Shown here: one piece after another, positions 1 to 11,598 of the stretch | Position numbering within the stretch: position 1 is the stretch's first letter | How the letters are laid out: each line of letters starts with the position of its first letter | Assembly (NCBI GenBank): GCA_014529385.2 | Contig: CM043945.1 | Location: forward strand, 155,626,741 to 155,690,740 | Direction of reading: 5' to 3' | From: Adiantum capillus-veneris | Taxonomy: Eukaryota; Streptophyta; Polypodiopsida; Polypodiales; Pteridaceae | Length of the DNA: 64,000 bases | The notes under the pieces: model-generated | What the model saw: only the letters and a program-made list of their open reading frames with translations | The model's database searches: none | What the model was told of the DNA's origin: nothing | Translations under genes and position numbers: made by a program

Positions 1-379
1 GAGAGAAGATTTGTGGGGAACAAAAGATAAGGAAGCCTCCATTTTAATAGCTGCAACACTTGCACAACTTCTAGAGAGCTCATTTTTGAGCAAGAGAAAG
101 GACACCTCCATGTTCATGTGGCCATAACTTCTTCATTTCTCCTCCGTTTTTTGCCTATGGATACTCTACAAACATCTCCACAAGATGAGCTTTGCATGAT
201 GTCCTCTGTTTCTCATGATTTCGAGTGTGTTCCATGCTTGAAGGATTTTTCATAAATCTCTACACGTGTTTACCATAGGTGTTTTCGACCGTGCAATAGT
301 TCTTCCTTCGAACAGTGTGGCTTGTGCAAGGCTATAGAGACATTCATTTTCCTTCTCGTTTGCACGCTAACAACGTACA

Positions 380-1800
380 CCCCCAAGGGGGCGCCCAGAT
401 GTTGAAAAATCCTTCCTTAGACACAATCTCCCTTGGCTAGAGCGATGGGTCAAATGAGTCATTCTTCGTCAGAGAAACTAATCTAGACTTCTCAATACTA
501 CACTTTGACCTTGAAGCCATAACAAATGTCTGCACAATCTCTAGGGCCTTCTTGAGTGCCTGAGGATGAGATTTCAAAAAGAGGAGGGAGTTGTCTACAC
601 ACATCTTGACCAGAAGCTGGTCATTACCGAGCAAAGTTAAACATTGAATTCCCCCCCGCTCAGCAGCACCTGAGAGAATTGCTATTAGAGTATGCAACCC
701 AATAGAAAATAGAAGAGGAGACAGGGGGGTATCCTTGATTTATAGATCTTTTGTCTTCAACGGAACCCACAATTCTATCATTGAATAAGAGATCAGATTG
801 GGTGCCTTCAACTAGAGTGTGTATAAGTCGACAAAGGCAAGGCCCAAAGCCCATTGCTTTCATGACATCTTCAATGAAGGACCACATAATTCTATCATAA
901 ACCTTGTCTCGGTCTAGCTGAAGCAAAATACACTCCTGCTTCGTGAAGACCGCGTACTCAATTCCCACCGTTGCCATCAAGATATTGTCATATATTGACC
1001 TTCCTTTGATAAACCCATGCTGATGAGGGGATATGACGCTGTCAAGGAGGGGGGAAATTCTAAGAGCGACTACCTCGAGGGGGTCACTTTATAATCATGT
1101 GACTATCACGTGAGTGTAGTAGATGGGGTTATTTATTTTCATTTCTTCTCACATTTTCACATACAGAAGGGTATCGTAACATAAACTTGGGAAAATTTAC
1201 AATTGAATAGAAAAAGGATGTATTTTATTTGTCAAAACTTTAAAGAGAAGGAGTTTTCAAAATAGTCCTTGAATACACACAATATACATAATCTATACAT
1301 AGTGAACCCCCCCCCCCCCCCCGAGGTGACTACCATGCCATAGACACGAGCATAGACATCATAGTTATGGGACGCCAATGCTTAAGATGCGAGTAGAATA
1401 CTTGTTTGGTATGGGCCTTATAAGCCCTCTTTTCACACTAGGATTCAACAACCCCTTGACAAAATCTTGGTTAGCCATACATGTGACTGGGACCTTGCGG
1501 TCCTCCCATAACTCCCTGCAGAATTTAGTGGTTAGACTATCGTAGCCAGGGGACTTCTGCCAAGATCTTGCAACGTGAGTGTTCCTCTTCAAAAAGGGCC
1601 ATCTCAAGACGATTGGCTTCAGGTTGGGGAATTTTCCTATTTACACTCTTGAGCAAGGTTGCTCTGGCTTCCTCCACTTCTTTAGAATATGTCTTTGGCT
1701 GACTAATGATTTGGCTTGGACCATAGGACATAGGAGCAAAAACTTGTCAAAGCACGGATTTACATCACATGCCAACCAATGCATATGAATACAAGGGCCT
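380..1800 (-). pseudogene. LINE reverse-transcriptase remnant (LINE-A)
   Basis: Decayed RT core of a plant non-LTR retrotransposon. Minus-strand translations in several frames give, in order, a KSPGYD / ELWEDRK block (about 1605-1480), RPITMMSM (about 1370-1350), VVALRISP (about 1075-1045), HGFIKGRSIYDNI (about 1015-985), an LDRDKVYDR block equivalent to the FxxAYD motif (about 930-900), LLFNDRIVG and INQG (about 790-740), and a palm/thumb stretch ending SLTKNDSFDPSL (437-697). The same family occurs at 11.6-13.9 kb, which supports the assignment. Several stops and frame changes mean it cannot be active. It is interrupted at 1075-1327 by a small inverted-repeat element whose removal rejoins the RT reading. 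Left of 380 I can no longer follow LINE homology. Confidence 0.85.
1075..1327. mobile_element. Small TIR element (MITE-like) inside LINE-A, 7-bp TSD
   Basis: The left end begins TCGAGGGGGTCACT and the right end finishes with a C-run, CCGAGGT, whose reverse complement reads ACCTCGG, a G-run, TTCACTATG. The ends are therefore imperfect inverted repeats containing a GTCAC/TTCAC box. GACTACC is duplicated at 1068-1074 and 1328-1334. On the minus strand this encodes the Val-Val of the RT motif on both sides, so the duplication is real and the empty site can be read. The interior is AT-rich with no coding capacity. A related sequence lies at about 10718-10936. The superfamily is uncertain; 7-9 bp duplications would fit hAT or Mutator types. 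Confidence 0.7.
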
Positions 1801-2200
1801 CCCCTTTCACAATTGAACATCACAAACCCACAACTTCAACATGAATTCCACAATTCATAGATACATGACCTCCCAATCTGTCTGCACACAATTTGCCACT
1901 AGGATGCCATAGCCATAACTCCGCAGAGAACTAGTCGTAACCTGAAGAGCACAACTCCAATTGGGCCACTTTGAAGATTGAAAGAAAGCTTGGAAAATGA
2001 TTGGCAAGAAAGTTGAAGATGGTCGAAATGGATTCTACACACCGCTACATGATTGCATCCAAAAGCATCAAGGAGGCACAATGAGATAAACGTGCAAATT
2101 TCTGGGCTTTTGATGAACTTTTTAAAGTTTTTATAGGAGTTTTAGTTATATACAAGTCTCACTTTAAAAAAATCACTTACAAGAACTTACCATACCCAAC
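1801..2200. other. Unassigned spacer
   Basis: No convincing coding homology or repeat structure was recognised here. It lies between the LINE RT block and an LTR-like stretch. Confidence 0.4.
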
Positions 2201-2299
2201 AGCTGGCGCTATCCTAGTGACTTTTTAGCAGGGCTACATGGCCACACAAAGATCAACTTGCATGGCCACCTTGGTGAACGTGCTCTAGAGGACATTATC

Positions 2300-3130
2300 T
2301 TTGAGTTGGAACTTCCTCGGTTCGAGCGCTCGGGCACTTTTGGGACAAGTGCCCAATGTGGATGCACGAGCATGTCCGGGTGGGGCTCATACCACCTTGG
2401 CCAAAGAGGTAGCATTGATTATCCAGAGTGTGGACAATCTATGGCCACTGCTTTTAGAGCATTCACAAGCTACCAAACAGTACTTCTTTAGTAGCTGGGG
2501 TGATAGTGGACCAGGGCCTGCGGGCTAGGCTATCCAGTGGCCAGCTAGGCAATTGGTGGCCCGACTCACCAGTGGCTTTACTAGGACACCACTAGCGCAT
2601 ACGTGCAGTTGCTAGGGTCACCTTGGCTAGATATTTCTAGTGGGATCAGATATGTGTGGTGGCATGGAGGACACCCCTAGCTTGTGGATATATATATAAC
2701 ATGTAGACAACATAGAGAGATAGTCTTGAGAGAGTCTAGCCAAAGTTCAAGAGTCTAGTCCTAGTGTTGTACACTCTTGGACATTAGTCTTGGAGCGCTT
2801 CACTTTGGTGGTCTGTTGTCGGACCTGTGAGCCTTGTAGTCCTGTTGTCTAGTCGTATTGTGGTTTGCCTAGTCACATTGTGGTTTTCAGTTTTACTTGC
2901 ACCATTGCACTCTCCATTGCACCCCATTGTACCTTGTTGGTAGTCAAGGGGACTAGGCAGAGTCAGTTGCAGCCAAGACTAGTGTTTGTACAGTCTTTTT
3001 GGTTATGTACATGGTGCTTCCTTGGAGGGCTTTTAGCTATTGTCAGTTTTTGTTCATTGTTCAGTTCAGTTCTATTTTTGTGTCTTTGCACTATTGTCTG
3101 CAGATTTGAGCTAGCTTGTGAGCCCACATA
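2300..3130 (+). other. Possible LTR or promoter-bearing repeat
   Basis: Pyrimidine/GT-rich sequence with a TATATATATAAC box at about 2687-2698, followed by a leader-like stretch repeating short CTAGTC and AGTCTAG words. The base composition resembles a plant LTR U3-R-U5, but I found no partner LTR, primer-binding site or target duplication, so this is tentative. It separates two minus-strand LINE blocks. The open frame 2865-3587 on the plus strand has no recognisable domain and I do not call it a gene. Confidence 0.3.
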
Positions 3131-3189
3131 CACATTGCATCCAGAGCACCCCACCACTAGAGAGCACCATGTGCGGATTTCCCACAGAC

Positions 3190-4541
3190 TTCTCCTACAA
3201 TCTGGTGTCTTTTTTATCACACATAGTAACCTCTTTTTCCTCCTCTACTCCTGTCCCTACGTTACTCTTCATTTGTTTCTCCTTCTCTTCCACAACTGCT
3301 TCCTTCACAGGGACTTGGTTGTCGAGCCCTGCACTGGGATCTTGCATTGTAGGATCCATACTCCCATTAATCTTCATGGGGAAATCCTCGACAAAGTGCC
3401 CAAATTTGTTACATTCAAAGCACGTCCTAAAGTATGTCCCAAAATTAAGCGGAATAGTAATAAGCCCAACTCCGACATTGATCACCATGCTCTTTGGTGG
3501 TGGCTTAGAAATATTTTAACCTATACAAACTCTGTTAGAGTATGTGCCAAGTCCTCTCTTGTTAGGAAAAAACAAGGGGGTGCCTAGTTGACTAGCAAGC
3601 AATTTGATGTTATCCTAGAGCCAGCTACACTGAAGTGCAAACTGGCAGACATGATGAATCCCCCAGAGAGACTCCATCGAACCAAATATTGGTTCAGAAG
3701 CCCTTAGCTAGGTAAGTGGTGTTTTCAATTGCCCCCCATGTCCAAGAATTTGTGGTCCTTGGATCCATTGGATCAATTCAAATCCAAACACAAAAGTAAG
3801 CTTAGATTGCATGGCTAGCTGCTTTTTAATGAGTGTTGGTGGAATTGCGACAGTGATAGCCTCTACAACCTCCACTTGTTGCGGTAGAGACTTCTTTAGA
3901 GTACTATAGGCTTGATCCACCAGCCTTTTTTTGAGAAGCCCACTTCATTTTTCTTGGGAGCAAGCTCTTTTGTTAGCGGTTGGGCCACATTCTAATTGAC
4001 CGTTTACTTCTTTTAGCTCCTGTTCGAGTCAAGATTTAACATTCTTCAGATTTTCCTAGCTTCCCTCACTTGATGCCTCGACAAATGTGACTTTAGTGTA
4101 GTCCTTGTGGTTTGAACCCTTCAGAATGTTTGCGAACAAGATGCCTAGTCTGAGAGTATAAAAAACTGTGGATCCTTGGTTCACCTTCATATCAATCGTC
4201 CCCTGGGGCACCCCCGACTTGAAGGTCTTTACCTTGAAGTTGAATTCTTGAGCAATTTGGACCATCTTATTTCCTTTTTCTTTAACCATGAGTCCCTTGT
4301 CCTCCAAGAGAGCATTATTAATTGACTGGGTAGAACCCCTTGTTTGAGCCTCACCCTTCATCATGGCATTGTTATTTGGTCGCAAAGTCTCCCCTTCCCC
4401 TTCCTCCATTGGAGCTACTCCATTAGTTGACGACATTTTTCTAGTTGAGGGCATTCGTGAAAACATGATGATGTCTTTCTCCATGGGCAGGGCCTCAGAA
4501 TCCATTCTTAGTACCACGGCGGGCCAAAACTCTACGCACAA
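3190..4541 (-). pseudogene. LINE ORF1 (Gag-like, CCHC knuckle) remnant
   Basis: Broken ORF1 of a plant LINE. The clearest marker is CFECNKFGHFVEDFP (about 3440-3395 in frame), a CX2CX4HX4C knuckle with its last Cys changed to Phe. It is preceded by a KPPPKSMVINVGVGLITIPL stretch typical of the region just before the knuckle in plant LINE ORF1 proteins. Upstream fragments (3708-3920 and 4056-4541) give low-complexity N-terminal sequence and a segment whose WIQGPQILGHGG resembles the DUF4283-type domain. Frames change repeatedly. It may be the 5' part of the same LINE as the RT at 380-1800, with other DNA inserted between, but the endonuclease is not seen. Confidence 0.6.
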
Positions 4542-4544
4542 AAA

Positions 4545-5330
4545 AAAGATTGGGGTGGGGGTGGGGTGGGGGGGGGGGGTGTCACCTTACAAGCTTATCT
4601 CTAAGAGGTAGGCAATTGAGACTAGAGTCAAGCAGCCAAAAAAATACGTGATTAATAACTAACGGCTTGAAGAAGCAAAAGGGAGGATATTAATCACAAA
4701 AGGCTCAAAGAAGCAAAAGGGGCATGCATGACCGGATGGAGCTGCTTGCTTACTATGTATACAGGTGGGTGGGAGGGGAGGCGGGTGGGCACCACTGCCT
4801 AGATCAACGGGTAAGTACCCTTGGTAGAAACTTAACAGGACAAGGATGCTAATGAAAGCAGATACCGAGGGTTGCGATATGAACACTGATGGAAAACTTA
4901 GCCTAGAGCTTTAGAAATTAAGACCACAAACGTAGGCTGACACAGAACCTGCTACCCCTTCACCATCTTGCAGTATCTAGAGAGGGGAAATGTTAATGGG
5001 GAGGGAAAAGGAGGAAGGGAGTCACAATTGTCAGGGAGTTGTGCGTGTGAAAGAGAGAGCGAGACCGAGGGCGAGGAGGGGGTGGCACCAAATGCAACGC
5101 GGTCGAGCTCAACATGTTCAAGCATGCGTGTGTGCTCTAAGCCTGTACACATGTGGGAAAATGGCAACGACAGTAGCAGGGGGCAAAGGGGACTTGCTCA
5201 CAGGTGCTTTTTTAATATAAAAATACGGAGGAGTTGGGCACAGGGCCTCGCAAGATGCAGCGGTATATACTAGTATGTGACCCGCGCATTGCTGCGGCCA
5301 AGGAAACAATGCCTCTATTCTCATAGGGTT
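4545..5330. other. Spacer with G-runs, no gene seen
   Basis: Contains G-rich runs at about 4551-4579 and 4768-4790 and purine-rich stretches near 4980-5070. The short overlapping open frames on both strands are compositionally biased and show no known domain. Confidence 0.4.
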
Positions 5331-5540
5331 ATCTTCTCCTCCAAGTGGAACACTATCAATATTCTCTTCCTACACGTATAGTCTATCACATTTATAAAAG
5401 TGATGCATGACACGACCTCTTAATAGATGCTACAAAGCATTCTTTGATACCAAGATTGGAAGCTTCTCATAGACATTATTTTTCATGAGGTGCTAGCCCT
5501 TGTTCAACAAACTTAGGAATGCTCTAATTCTATTGGGGTG

Positions 5541-5574
<34 letters not shown>

Positions 5575-5829
5575 TCCTCCTTTTGGTCTACCTTGATCTA
5601 GCAATGCTACCAAGTTTGATTATAGAGAGTAGATAAGTTAGCATGGTGTAAAGAGATGAAAGCTAAGAGAAGTCAATGTAATAATAAAACTTTTTTTATA
5701 AATGGAGTGGGTTCTAGAATTGGTTTCAATGATAGGAATACAATTGGATTCAATGTCTTTGCTCCACTCTCGTTCTTGCTTCTATCCTTGTACGTATGTA
5801 TGGGTGTATGTATACATATATATCTACAT

Positions 5830-5916
<87 letters not shown>

Positions 5917-5998
5917 CTTGAAGCGAAGATTTGTCACATAGGTCTTGAAGCATCTTGATATATTCCCATTATGTCTATATGTACACATAGCACGCACG

Positions 5999-6048
<50 letters not shown>
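5830..6048. repeat. Paired (CA)n microsatellites
   Basis: Two long CA dinucleotide tracts (5830-5913 and 6000-6048). Each is followed by a closely similar unique sequence (TGCTTGAAG, GAAGATTTGTCACATAG, TTCTTGA or TCTTGAAGCATCTTG). The tract plus its roughly 45-bp right flank has therefore been duplicated as a unit. Confidence 0.85.
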
Positions 6049-6052
<4 letters not shown>

Positions 6053-6294
6053 GCTTGAAGGGAAGATTTGTCACATAGTTCTTGAGCATCTTGCTATTGT
6101 TCCAATACAGTAACTATGATATTCAAAGTTTCTATGCTCCCCTTGTCCCCCCCCCCAAATGCTCTAGTTGAAGTGACGATCCTAGGTGGACATTTAAAAA
6201 GGAGAAGCAAACTCCTTTTTCTCATTTTTTTGCAAAGAAAAGTATAGATGGATATGATTGGTCTCTCTCTCTCTCTATCTATCTCTCTCTCTCT

Positions 6295-6336
<42 letters not shown>

Positions 6337-6436
6337 GTTGATAAAAGGAGAGTTTAGATGTTGTAGAAACATCCAATGAGATCTCAAAGATCTATCTGAT
6401 GGTACTCACACACACACACACACGTGAAGACCTATC

Positions 6437-6488
<52 letters not shown>

Positions 6489-6820
6489 GAAACAAAAATA
6501 ACTTTATTCTTATCCATGTTGTGAGACATATTTTTTGGGATTGTTCCGATGGCATTAAAAATTTTCTTCTTCTTTATCTTCTCTCTCTCTCTCTCTCTCC
6601 CCTCCTCCTCCTCTCCCCCATAGATATTCACTTTTGTTGAAGACTTGTCTTGTAACTTTTAAAGTCATTTTAGATTAGTCCAACATGCAAACATTTTGTT
6701 CTGTCTTCCTCTCTCCTCCTGCGTCATTTGTTGGACTTTGCATTTCAATACATTAAATACTGCACTAAAAAATTGTCCTCCCCCCTCCCCCCCTCTCTCT
6801 CCCTCTCTCTCTCTCTCTTT

Positions 6821-7142
6821 GATTTTAGATTGGCACCGTTGCCTACCAAAATTTAAGGAATTTATAGCTTTTTAAGCACGGCCCACATGTTAACTCTTAA
6901 AAATAAAAATAACAAATATTTAAGAATTGGTAAAAGTTCCATCAACTGGAAAATCTCTCTACCCATTTGGGGTGTTCTCTCTTGTTGATTTAAGATTCGC
7001 ACCCTTGCCTGCGAAAATTTAAGGAATTTATAGATTTTTAAGCATGGCCCATATGTTAACTCTTAAAAATAAAAGAACAAAATATCCAAGAATTGGTAAA
7101 AGGTCCATCAGGTGGGAAATCTCTCTACCGATTTGGGGTGTT
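6821..7142. repeat. Direct tandem duplication of about 157 bp
   Basis: Unit A (6821-6976) and unit B (6987-7142) share GAAAATTTAAGGAATTTATAG-like, TTTTTAAGCA, GTTAACTCTTAAAAATAAAA and ATTTGGGGTGTT blocks in the same order at an offset of about 166 bp, with scattered substitutions and small indels. Confidence 0.85.
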
Positions 7143-8782
7143 AATGTGAGGGTTGGTCTTTGTCGGGTATTTAAACCATGTGAAAAACTTTAGCTATCCT
7201 TTTAAAAATACACTAATGCCAAAAAATAATATCTTGAAAATTTGAAAAGTACGTAAGCTCAATGATAAAATCTTTCTTTCTCTCTCTCTCCTTCATAAGT
7301 GTACATGTGTATGCACACATGCAATGTGATGGTCTCTCTCTCTCTCTCTCATGGTCAATAATGTGGATAACGACCCCTGCATTTGCATGTCATGCATGTC
7401 CTCAAAGTGAAACAGCCCCAAGTCAACGTTAGGTGAGCTTTTTTCTTTTTCTCAAGCTCTTTAAAGAAATACATGCTTCCAAAATTTTCTAAAACATATA
7501 GATATTGGTCTCGAAAAAGCCCCTTGAAAAAATAAAGCCAAATATATCTTCAAAAATTACATTTCCATTAAACAAAAAAAATTTACTAAGATTCTTTTGT
7601 TTTTGTTATATTTTCAGAAAATAAATTCGCATTAAGTAACAAAACCTCCATTAAAGTTATCCCCTTTCTCTTATGTGGAATCAAACTTCAACATTTATTT
7701 TATGTAGAATAGAAAGTCTTTTAACTTTACATTTGAAAAGACTTCTTAGTTCTTACATTTTCACAGGTCTTACATTTGCAACGGCTGTCATCTCTTACAA
7801 TCTTACCCTTTACTTTTGCATTTTAGATTAGATGTTTTGTAAGGTGTTTTCTGAAATGAACCAGGGAGTGACACGTGGACGCCCTCTCCTTCCTTGAAAA
7901 TTTTAAGATGCATTATAAAGAGTATAGATTTGCTCTGACCGGAAGGGTCATGAGCTTAATTGCCACCACCGATGCTGCGGAATGAACATCAGATATGAGG
8001 ATGGAATCTGTGAGATCCCACCTAATAGGAAGTAGCATATAGTTCAATTTCAATCACTAGAATTTTTGATATTTTAATTTAACTTGTGAAAGATGCGTTT
8101 CATTTAAAGACCACATAAAGGTCCATTTCATCAAATCGTTGTATTATTTTGCTTAAATCTACTAAAAAATTGCCCTACCACACGGGGTTTGGCCCAAAAA
8201 TTTGCAAATGGATGCTGAAGGATCAAAGAGAGAAGCAACCATTGTTGCCAAAGAATGGAAACATGCAATTAGTTGCATCAAGTACTCGGGTTTTAATACT
8301 TAGCAGCTCTTTATCGCTCTCTAGTTGCATATTTGTACGAGCACCCTTTTGGAATCATTGCCCCCTCAAGGCACTTGTAGTGCTTGAGGTTGTTTGTACA
8401 TTATTTTTTGAATCATTATAACATCTCCACTCTAGGTTGTGAATATGACATAAATTGTTTTATTATTTTCTATGTTTATTAGACCTACTTTCTCTTGACT
8501 TAGGGTTATCAATACAAACTATTTAAGGTTGGAGATATCAATTTTCAATCCAAAATTTGAAATACTTGTACAAAATGACTTTGGATAGTGAAAACATGCA
8601 ATTCCTCTTTGCTCCTCTCACTATCCAATGGTCACCATCACATTAACTTTTATTGTTGACATTTCAAGTCATTTCAAACAAAACTCACACCCTGATTGTT
8701 CACCTTGCTTAATAAACTATGAATATTATTAATTTGAATTGTTAGTATGCAATGTTAAATGCTATTTGATATATATACATAT

Positions 8783-8785
<3 letters not shown>

Positions 8786-8871
<86 letters not shown>

Positions 8872-9011
8872 ATGTGTGTGTGTGTGTGTGAAAGAACCTT
8901 ACAAATGCGCTTGCAATCATGACCCTTTGAGTTTTCTTTGTAATGAAACCTTACTACACTCATTTGAACATTCTCATTATGAAAGTGAGTGAGTGTGTGT
9001 ATGTGTGCACA

Positions 9012-9072
<61 letters not shown>
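8786..9072. repeat. (AT)n/(TG)n and (CT)n microsatellites
   Basis: A long (AT)n tract at about 8792-8868 runs into (TG)n to 8890. A pure (CT)n tract occupies 9017-9072, immediately before the LINE derivative that follows. Confidence 0.9.
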
Positions 9073-9074
<2 letters not shown>

Positions 9075-9274
9075 CATACCGAACCCTAGCTCTAACCTTT
9101 TGCCTGCTTGCACAGTCTCCCCCTCAGGGCAGCCCTTGGGGGGGGGGGGGGGGGACTTCTCAACACGTCCTCACAGCAACAACCAGACGTGCATTTCATG
9201 CTCCAATTTGATGTGCATCTATTGACGTGCTTCTGCTAACCTGCGTCTAACGACGAGCTGCAGATCGACTACTG

Positions 9275-9465
9275 CACAGTCGTGCAACTATTCACACAAG
9301 GCTACTTGCCAACCTGACGACAATGACCTGGTCTACTCGCCAACCCAAGGCACACAGTCGTGCAACCATTCACACAGGGCTATTTGCCAACGTGCAGACA
9401 GCGACCTGGTCTACTTGCCAACCCAAAGCGCATATGACGACTTGGCCTACTCGCCAACCCGAAGC
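9275..9465 (+). repeat. 78-bp tandem units in LINE-B 5' region
   Basis: Unit 1 is 9275-9352, unit 2 is 9353-9430 and a partial third unit is 9431-9465. Shared words include CACAGTCGTGCAAC, TTCACACA, GACCTGGTCTACT and GCCAACCC. Tandem monomers upstream of the first ORF are typical of promoter-bearing 5' UTRs in several LINE families; promoter function here is inferred. Confidence 0.75.
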
Positions 9466-9578
9466 TTGATGTCAAACCTAAGATGGCCTCTATTTTTAAT
9501 GGGGTGTAACCCTAGCGACCATTCACACAAGGGCTTTATTAGACAACACCAGCCGTGTAAGCAACCCGCATTCGGATC

Positions 9579-10306
9579 ATGTCTTCTCCTAGTAACCCAG
9601 CCCACAACCGCAAGAGTTTTCTTGCAATGGCAACTGCTCCAAGAAAAGACCCCTTTGTCTGTCAAGATGCAAGAATCACAATCTTGGAGGTGCAAATCCA
9701 AGAGATAATCAAGGAGAACGAGTCGCTTAAGCAATACCTGCATTTGCTTGAGGAAACAAAGGAAACCGAGAGTCAAGCTTTACTTGCAAAAGCCCACAAA
9801 GCTGAAGCTTCCCTCACCGAAATTGTCATGGCGGTACAAAAACAAATGCATGAGGTAACACACAAGAAGCTTGACACTCAAATACAAAAAGCACTACAAG
9901 AAAACCGATTGGAAGAGTCTCTTGGACTCAAGGTGAGGATTGGAGGGCTCAACCCCCCATTGTGCACCAAAGAAGACACACTCGAAGAAGCCATCACCAA
10001 GGTCAATGATATTCTCCAACCAATTCACATCAAGCCTGATTTCATCTCTTGGATCAATGATATGAACAAACCAATGCCACCCCAACAATGTATTCTTACA
10101 TTCAAGGACAAGGAAACACGAACAAAACTACCACAATAATCTTGCCTCCTCAAGGGAAGAACACTTTTGATTGCTGAGGAATTGACCCCAAATCAACTCA
10201 AGCTTAAGGTAAGAGAGCTCAAGATAATGTACAAAGCTCGTATTAACAAGGTAAATGGGAAGTCTACTGAGGTGATAAACCATCATCCAGGAGTTTCAAA
10301 CTCCTA
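9579..10306 (+). pseudogene. LINE ORF1p-like protein, one premature stop
   Basis: The reading frame opens at 9579 and is stopped once at 10137-10139 (TAA), but the same frame then continues to a natural stop at 10304-10306. Residues about 25-110 are charged and heptad-like (QEIIKENESLKQYLHLLEET, then Lys/Glu/Ala-rich), consistent with a coiled coil. It is followed by LKVRIGGLNPP, ILTFKDKETRTKL and, after the stop, LLKGRTLLIAEELTPNQLK. This order (coiled coil, RRM-like 'RIxGL' segment, C-terminal domain with 'LTPxQ') is that of L1-type ORF1 RNA-binding proteins. The single nonsense change and otherwise clean frame suggest moderate age. Confidence 0.7.
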
Positions 10307-10499
10307 AACTGGCTCCTCCGTCTCTTGACCCCCCTTAGGATCTGCTATTTTCCTTTTGCCTATTTTTCTTTCCAATGGACCCTCAGTCCTTAACTGATAT
10401 GTACCTCTATGAAAATCCCGTTGTGATGATTTGTTTTTTTTTTGGTCCCATGGGTCATATGTGACCTCTTAGGACGATATAATCTATCTGTCTCTAATC

Positions 10500-11598
10500 T
10501 CTCTCCATTAACATGTCAAATGTGTTCTAATAATCACTCAATTCATTACAACAAAAAATGTTGCCTTCTTAAGACCATCATGATGTCTTCACCTTGTTGA
10601 TAATATTGGCATGTAGAAATGTTTTCTTCTTCACATGTGGTAGATTTTGCCACAAAAAATATAATATAAAATATTTCCTTCAGTTCTCCACTTATTGTAT
10701 ATGGTATAGTTTGAAGAGGTTATTTAGTTTAGTTTTTCTCACATTTTTACATATTTTCTCACATTTTCACATACATAAGGGTACCATAATATAGAATTGG
10801 ATTTTAAAAAAAACAAATTGAATAAGAAAATGACTTATTTTATTTGTCAAAAATTCACAGATAAAGAGTTTTAAAAATAGTCCTTGAACGCATGTGATAT
10901 ACACAATCTATACATAGTGACCCCCCCCTCCCCGAGCTTGAAGAGGCCTTCGAGAACAAGGGATTAAGGAGTACATTTATAGGAGCTTGATCCTATGATG
11001 TGAAGTATTGACTCAATGAAACTTTTCTTAATATTTTAATTGTAAAAGATTTCGAGCTCAAAAATATCTATTTGATAAATTGTTTTATTATTTATTATCA
11101 TTTCTTTTGAAAGGATTAATAAAACAAGTCTTTTGTTTTAGTTGTTAATGGGTCCCTTTATCTTATTGTTTTTATTTTACTATCTTTTTCTAAATAAATT
11201 TTTTAGAATGTCAATGTGAGTTTTTCACTTTATTGTTTAAGTGAGGCCTTTTGGAACATATAAGCTATTTGTGATTATGTGTGTAGAACAAAATAACTTG
11301 TGGTTTAGGAACTCATTTAGACCTAATCTTCATTTAGCAGGCCTTCACGAGTCCTCACCCTGTTACATATACAAAGTGAGTTGGAATTTTTAATGAGGTT
11401 TAATTTATACTAGATTACCAAGGATATTTTTTGTGCAAGAGTAGAAACTATCATATCCACACGATCATGGCCAGTTTTGTTTTACATACAAAGTAGGTTT
11501 GAATTTATACGAGCTTTAATTTGGACTAGACTACTAAGGATTTTTGTTACAAGATAGAGACTAACATTTCCACATTTTTCTTGATCTACATAGTGAGT
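10500..11598. other. AT-rich spacer with a second TIR-element copy
   Basis: No gene seen. About 10718-10936 is similar to the element at 1075-1327 (shared blocks TTCTCACATTTTCACATACA, TATTTTATTTGTCAAAA, ACACAATCTATACATAGTGA and a terminal C-run ending CCCCGAG). TTGAAGAGG occurs at 10711-10719 and at 10938-10946 and could be a target duplication, but the similarity to the first copy runs slightly into it, so the left border is unsure. Confidence 0.5.

Larger units (their letters stand above)
5331..8785. other. AT-rich intergenic spacer with clustered microsatellites
   Basis: No gene recognised. Tracts: (TG)n(AG)n about 5536-5573, (CA)n about 5830-5913, (CA)n 6000-6048, (CT)n then (CA)n 6261-6333, (CA)n 6406-6423, (GA)n 6440-6483, (CT)n near 6580-6600 and 6795-6820. 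Open frames over these tracts translate to VCVC, THTH, LSLS or ERER and are artefacts. A segment near 8363-8405 resembles the tail region of the LINE family at 11.6-16.2 kb. Confidence 0.6.
9073..10500 (+). mobile_element. ORF1-only LINE derivative (LINE-B)
   Basis: Probable internally deleted LINE. Order: a (CT)n tract ending at 9072; a 5' UTR-like region with 78-bp tandem units (9275-9465); an ORF1-like reading frame (9579-10306); then a 3' end TTTGGTCCCATGGGTCAT followed by an ACGATATAATCTATCTGTCT tail (about 10441-10490). That 3' end closely matches the minus-strand LINE at 27.98-31.5 kb, so both belong to one lineage. No endonuclease or RT lies between ORF1 and the tail. Left and right limits are approximate and no target duplication was resolved. 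Confidence 0.65.

Noticed and set aside
2865-3587. 240-codon plus-strand frame, hydrophobic and Cys/Leu-rich
   Set aside because: Overlaps a minus-strand LINE ORF1 with a recognisable zinc knuckle and an LTR-like stretch; no domain of its own.
5673-6048. Overlapping open frames on both strands translating to long VCVC and THTH runs
   Set aside because: They are read-through of (CA)n microsatellites, which lack stops in several frames.
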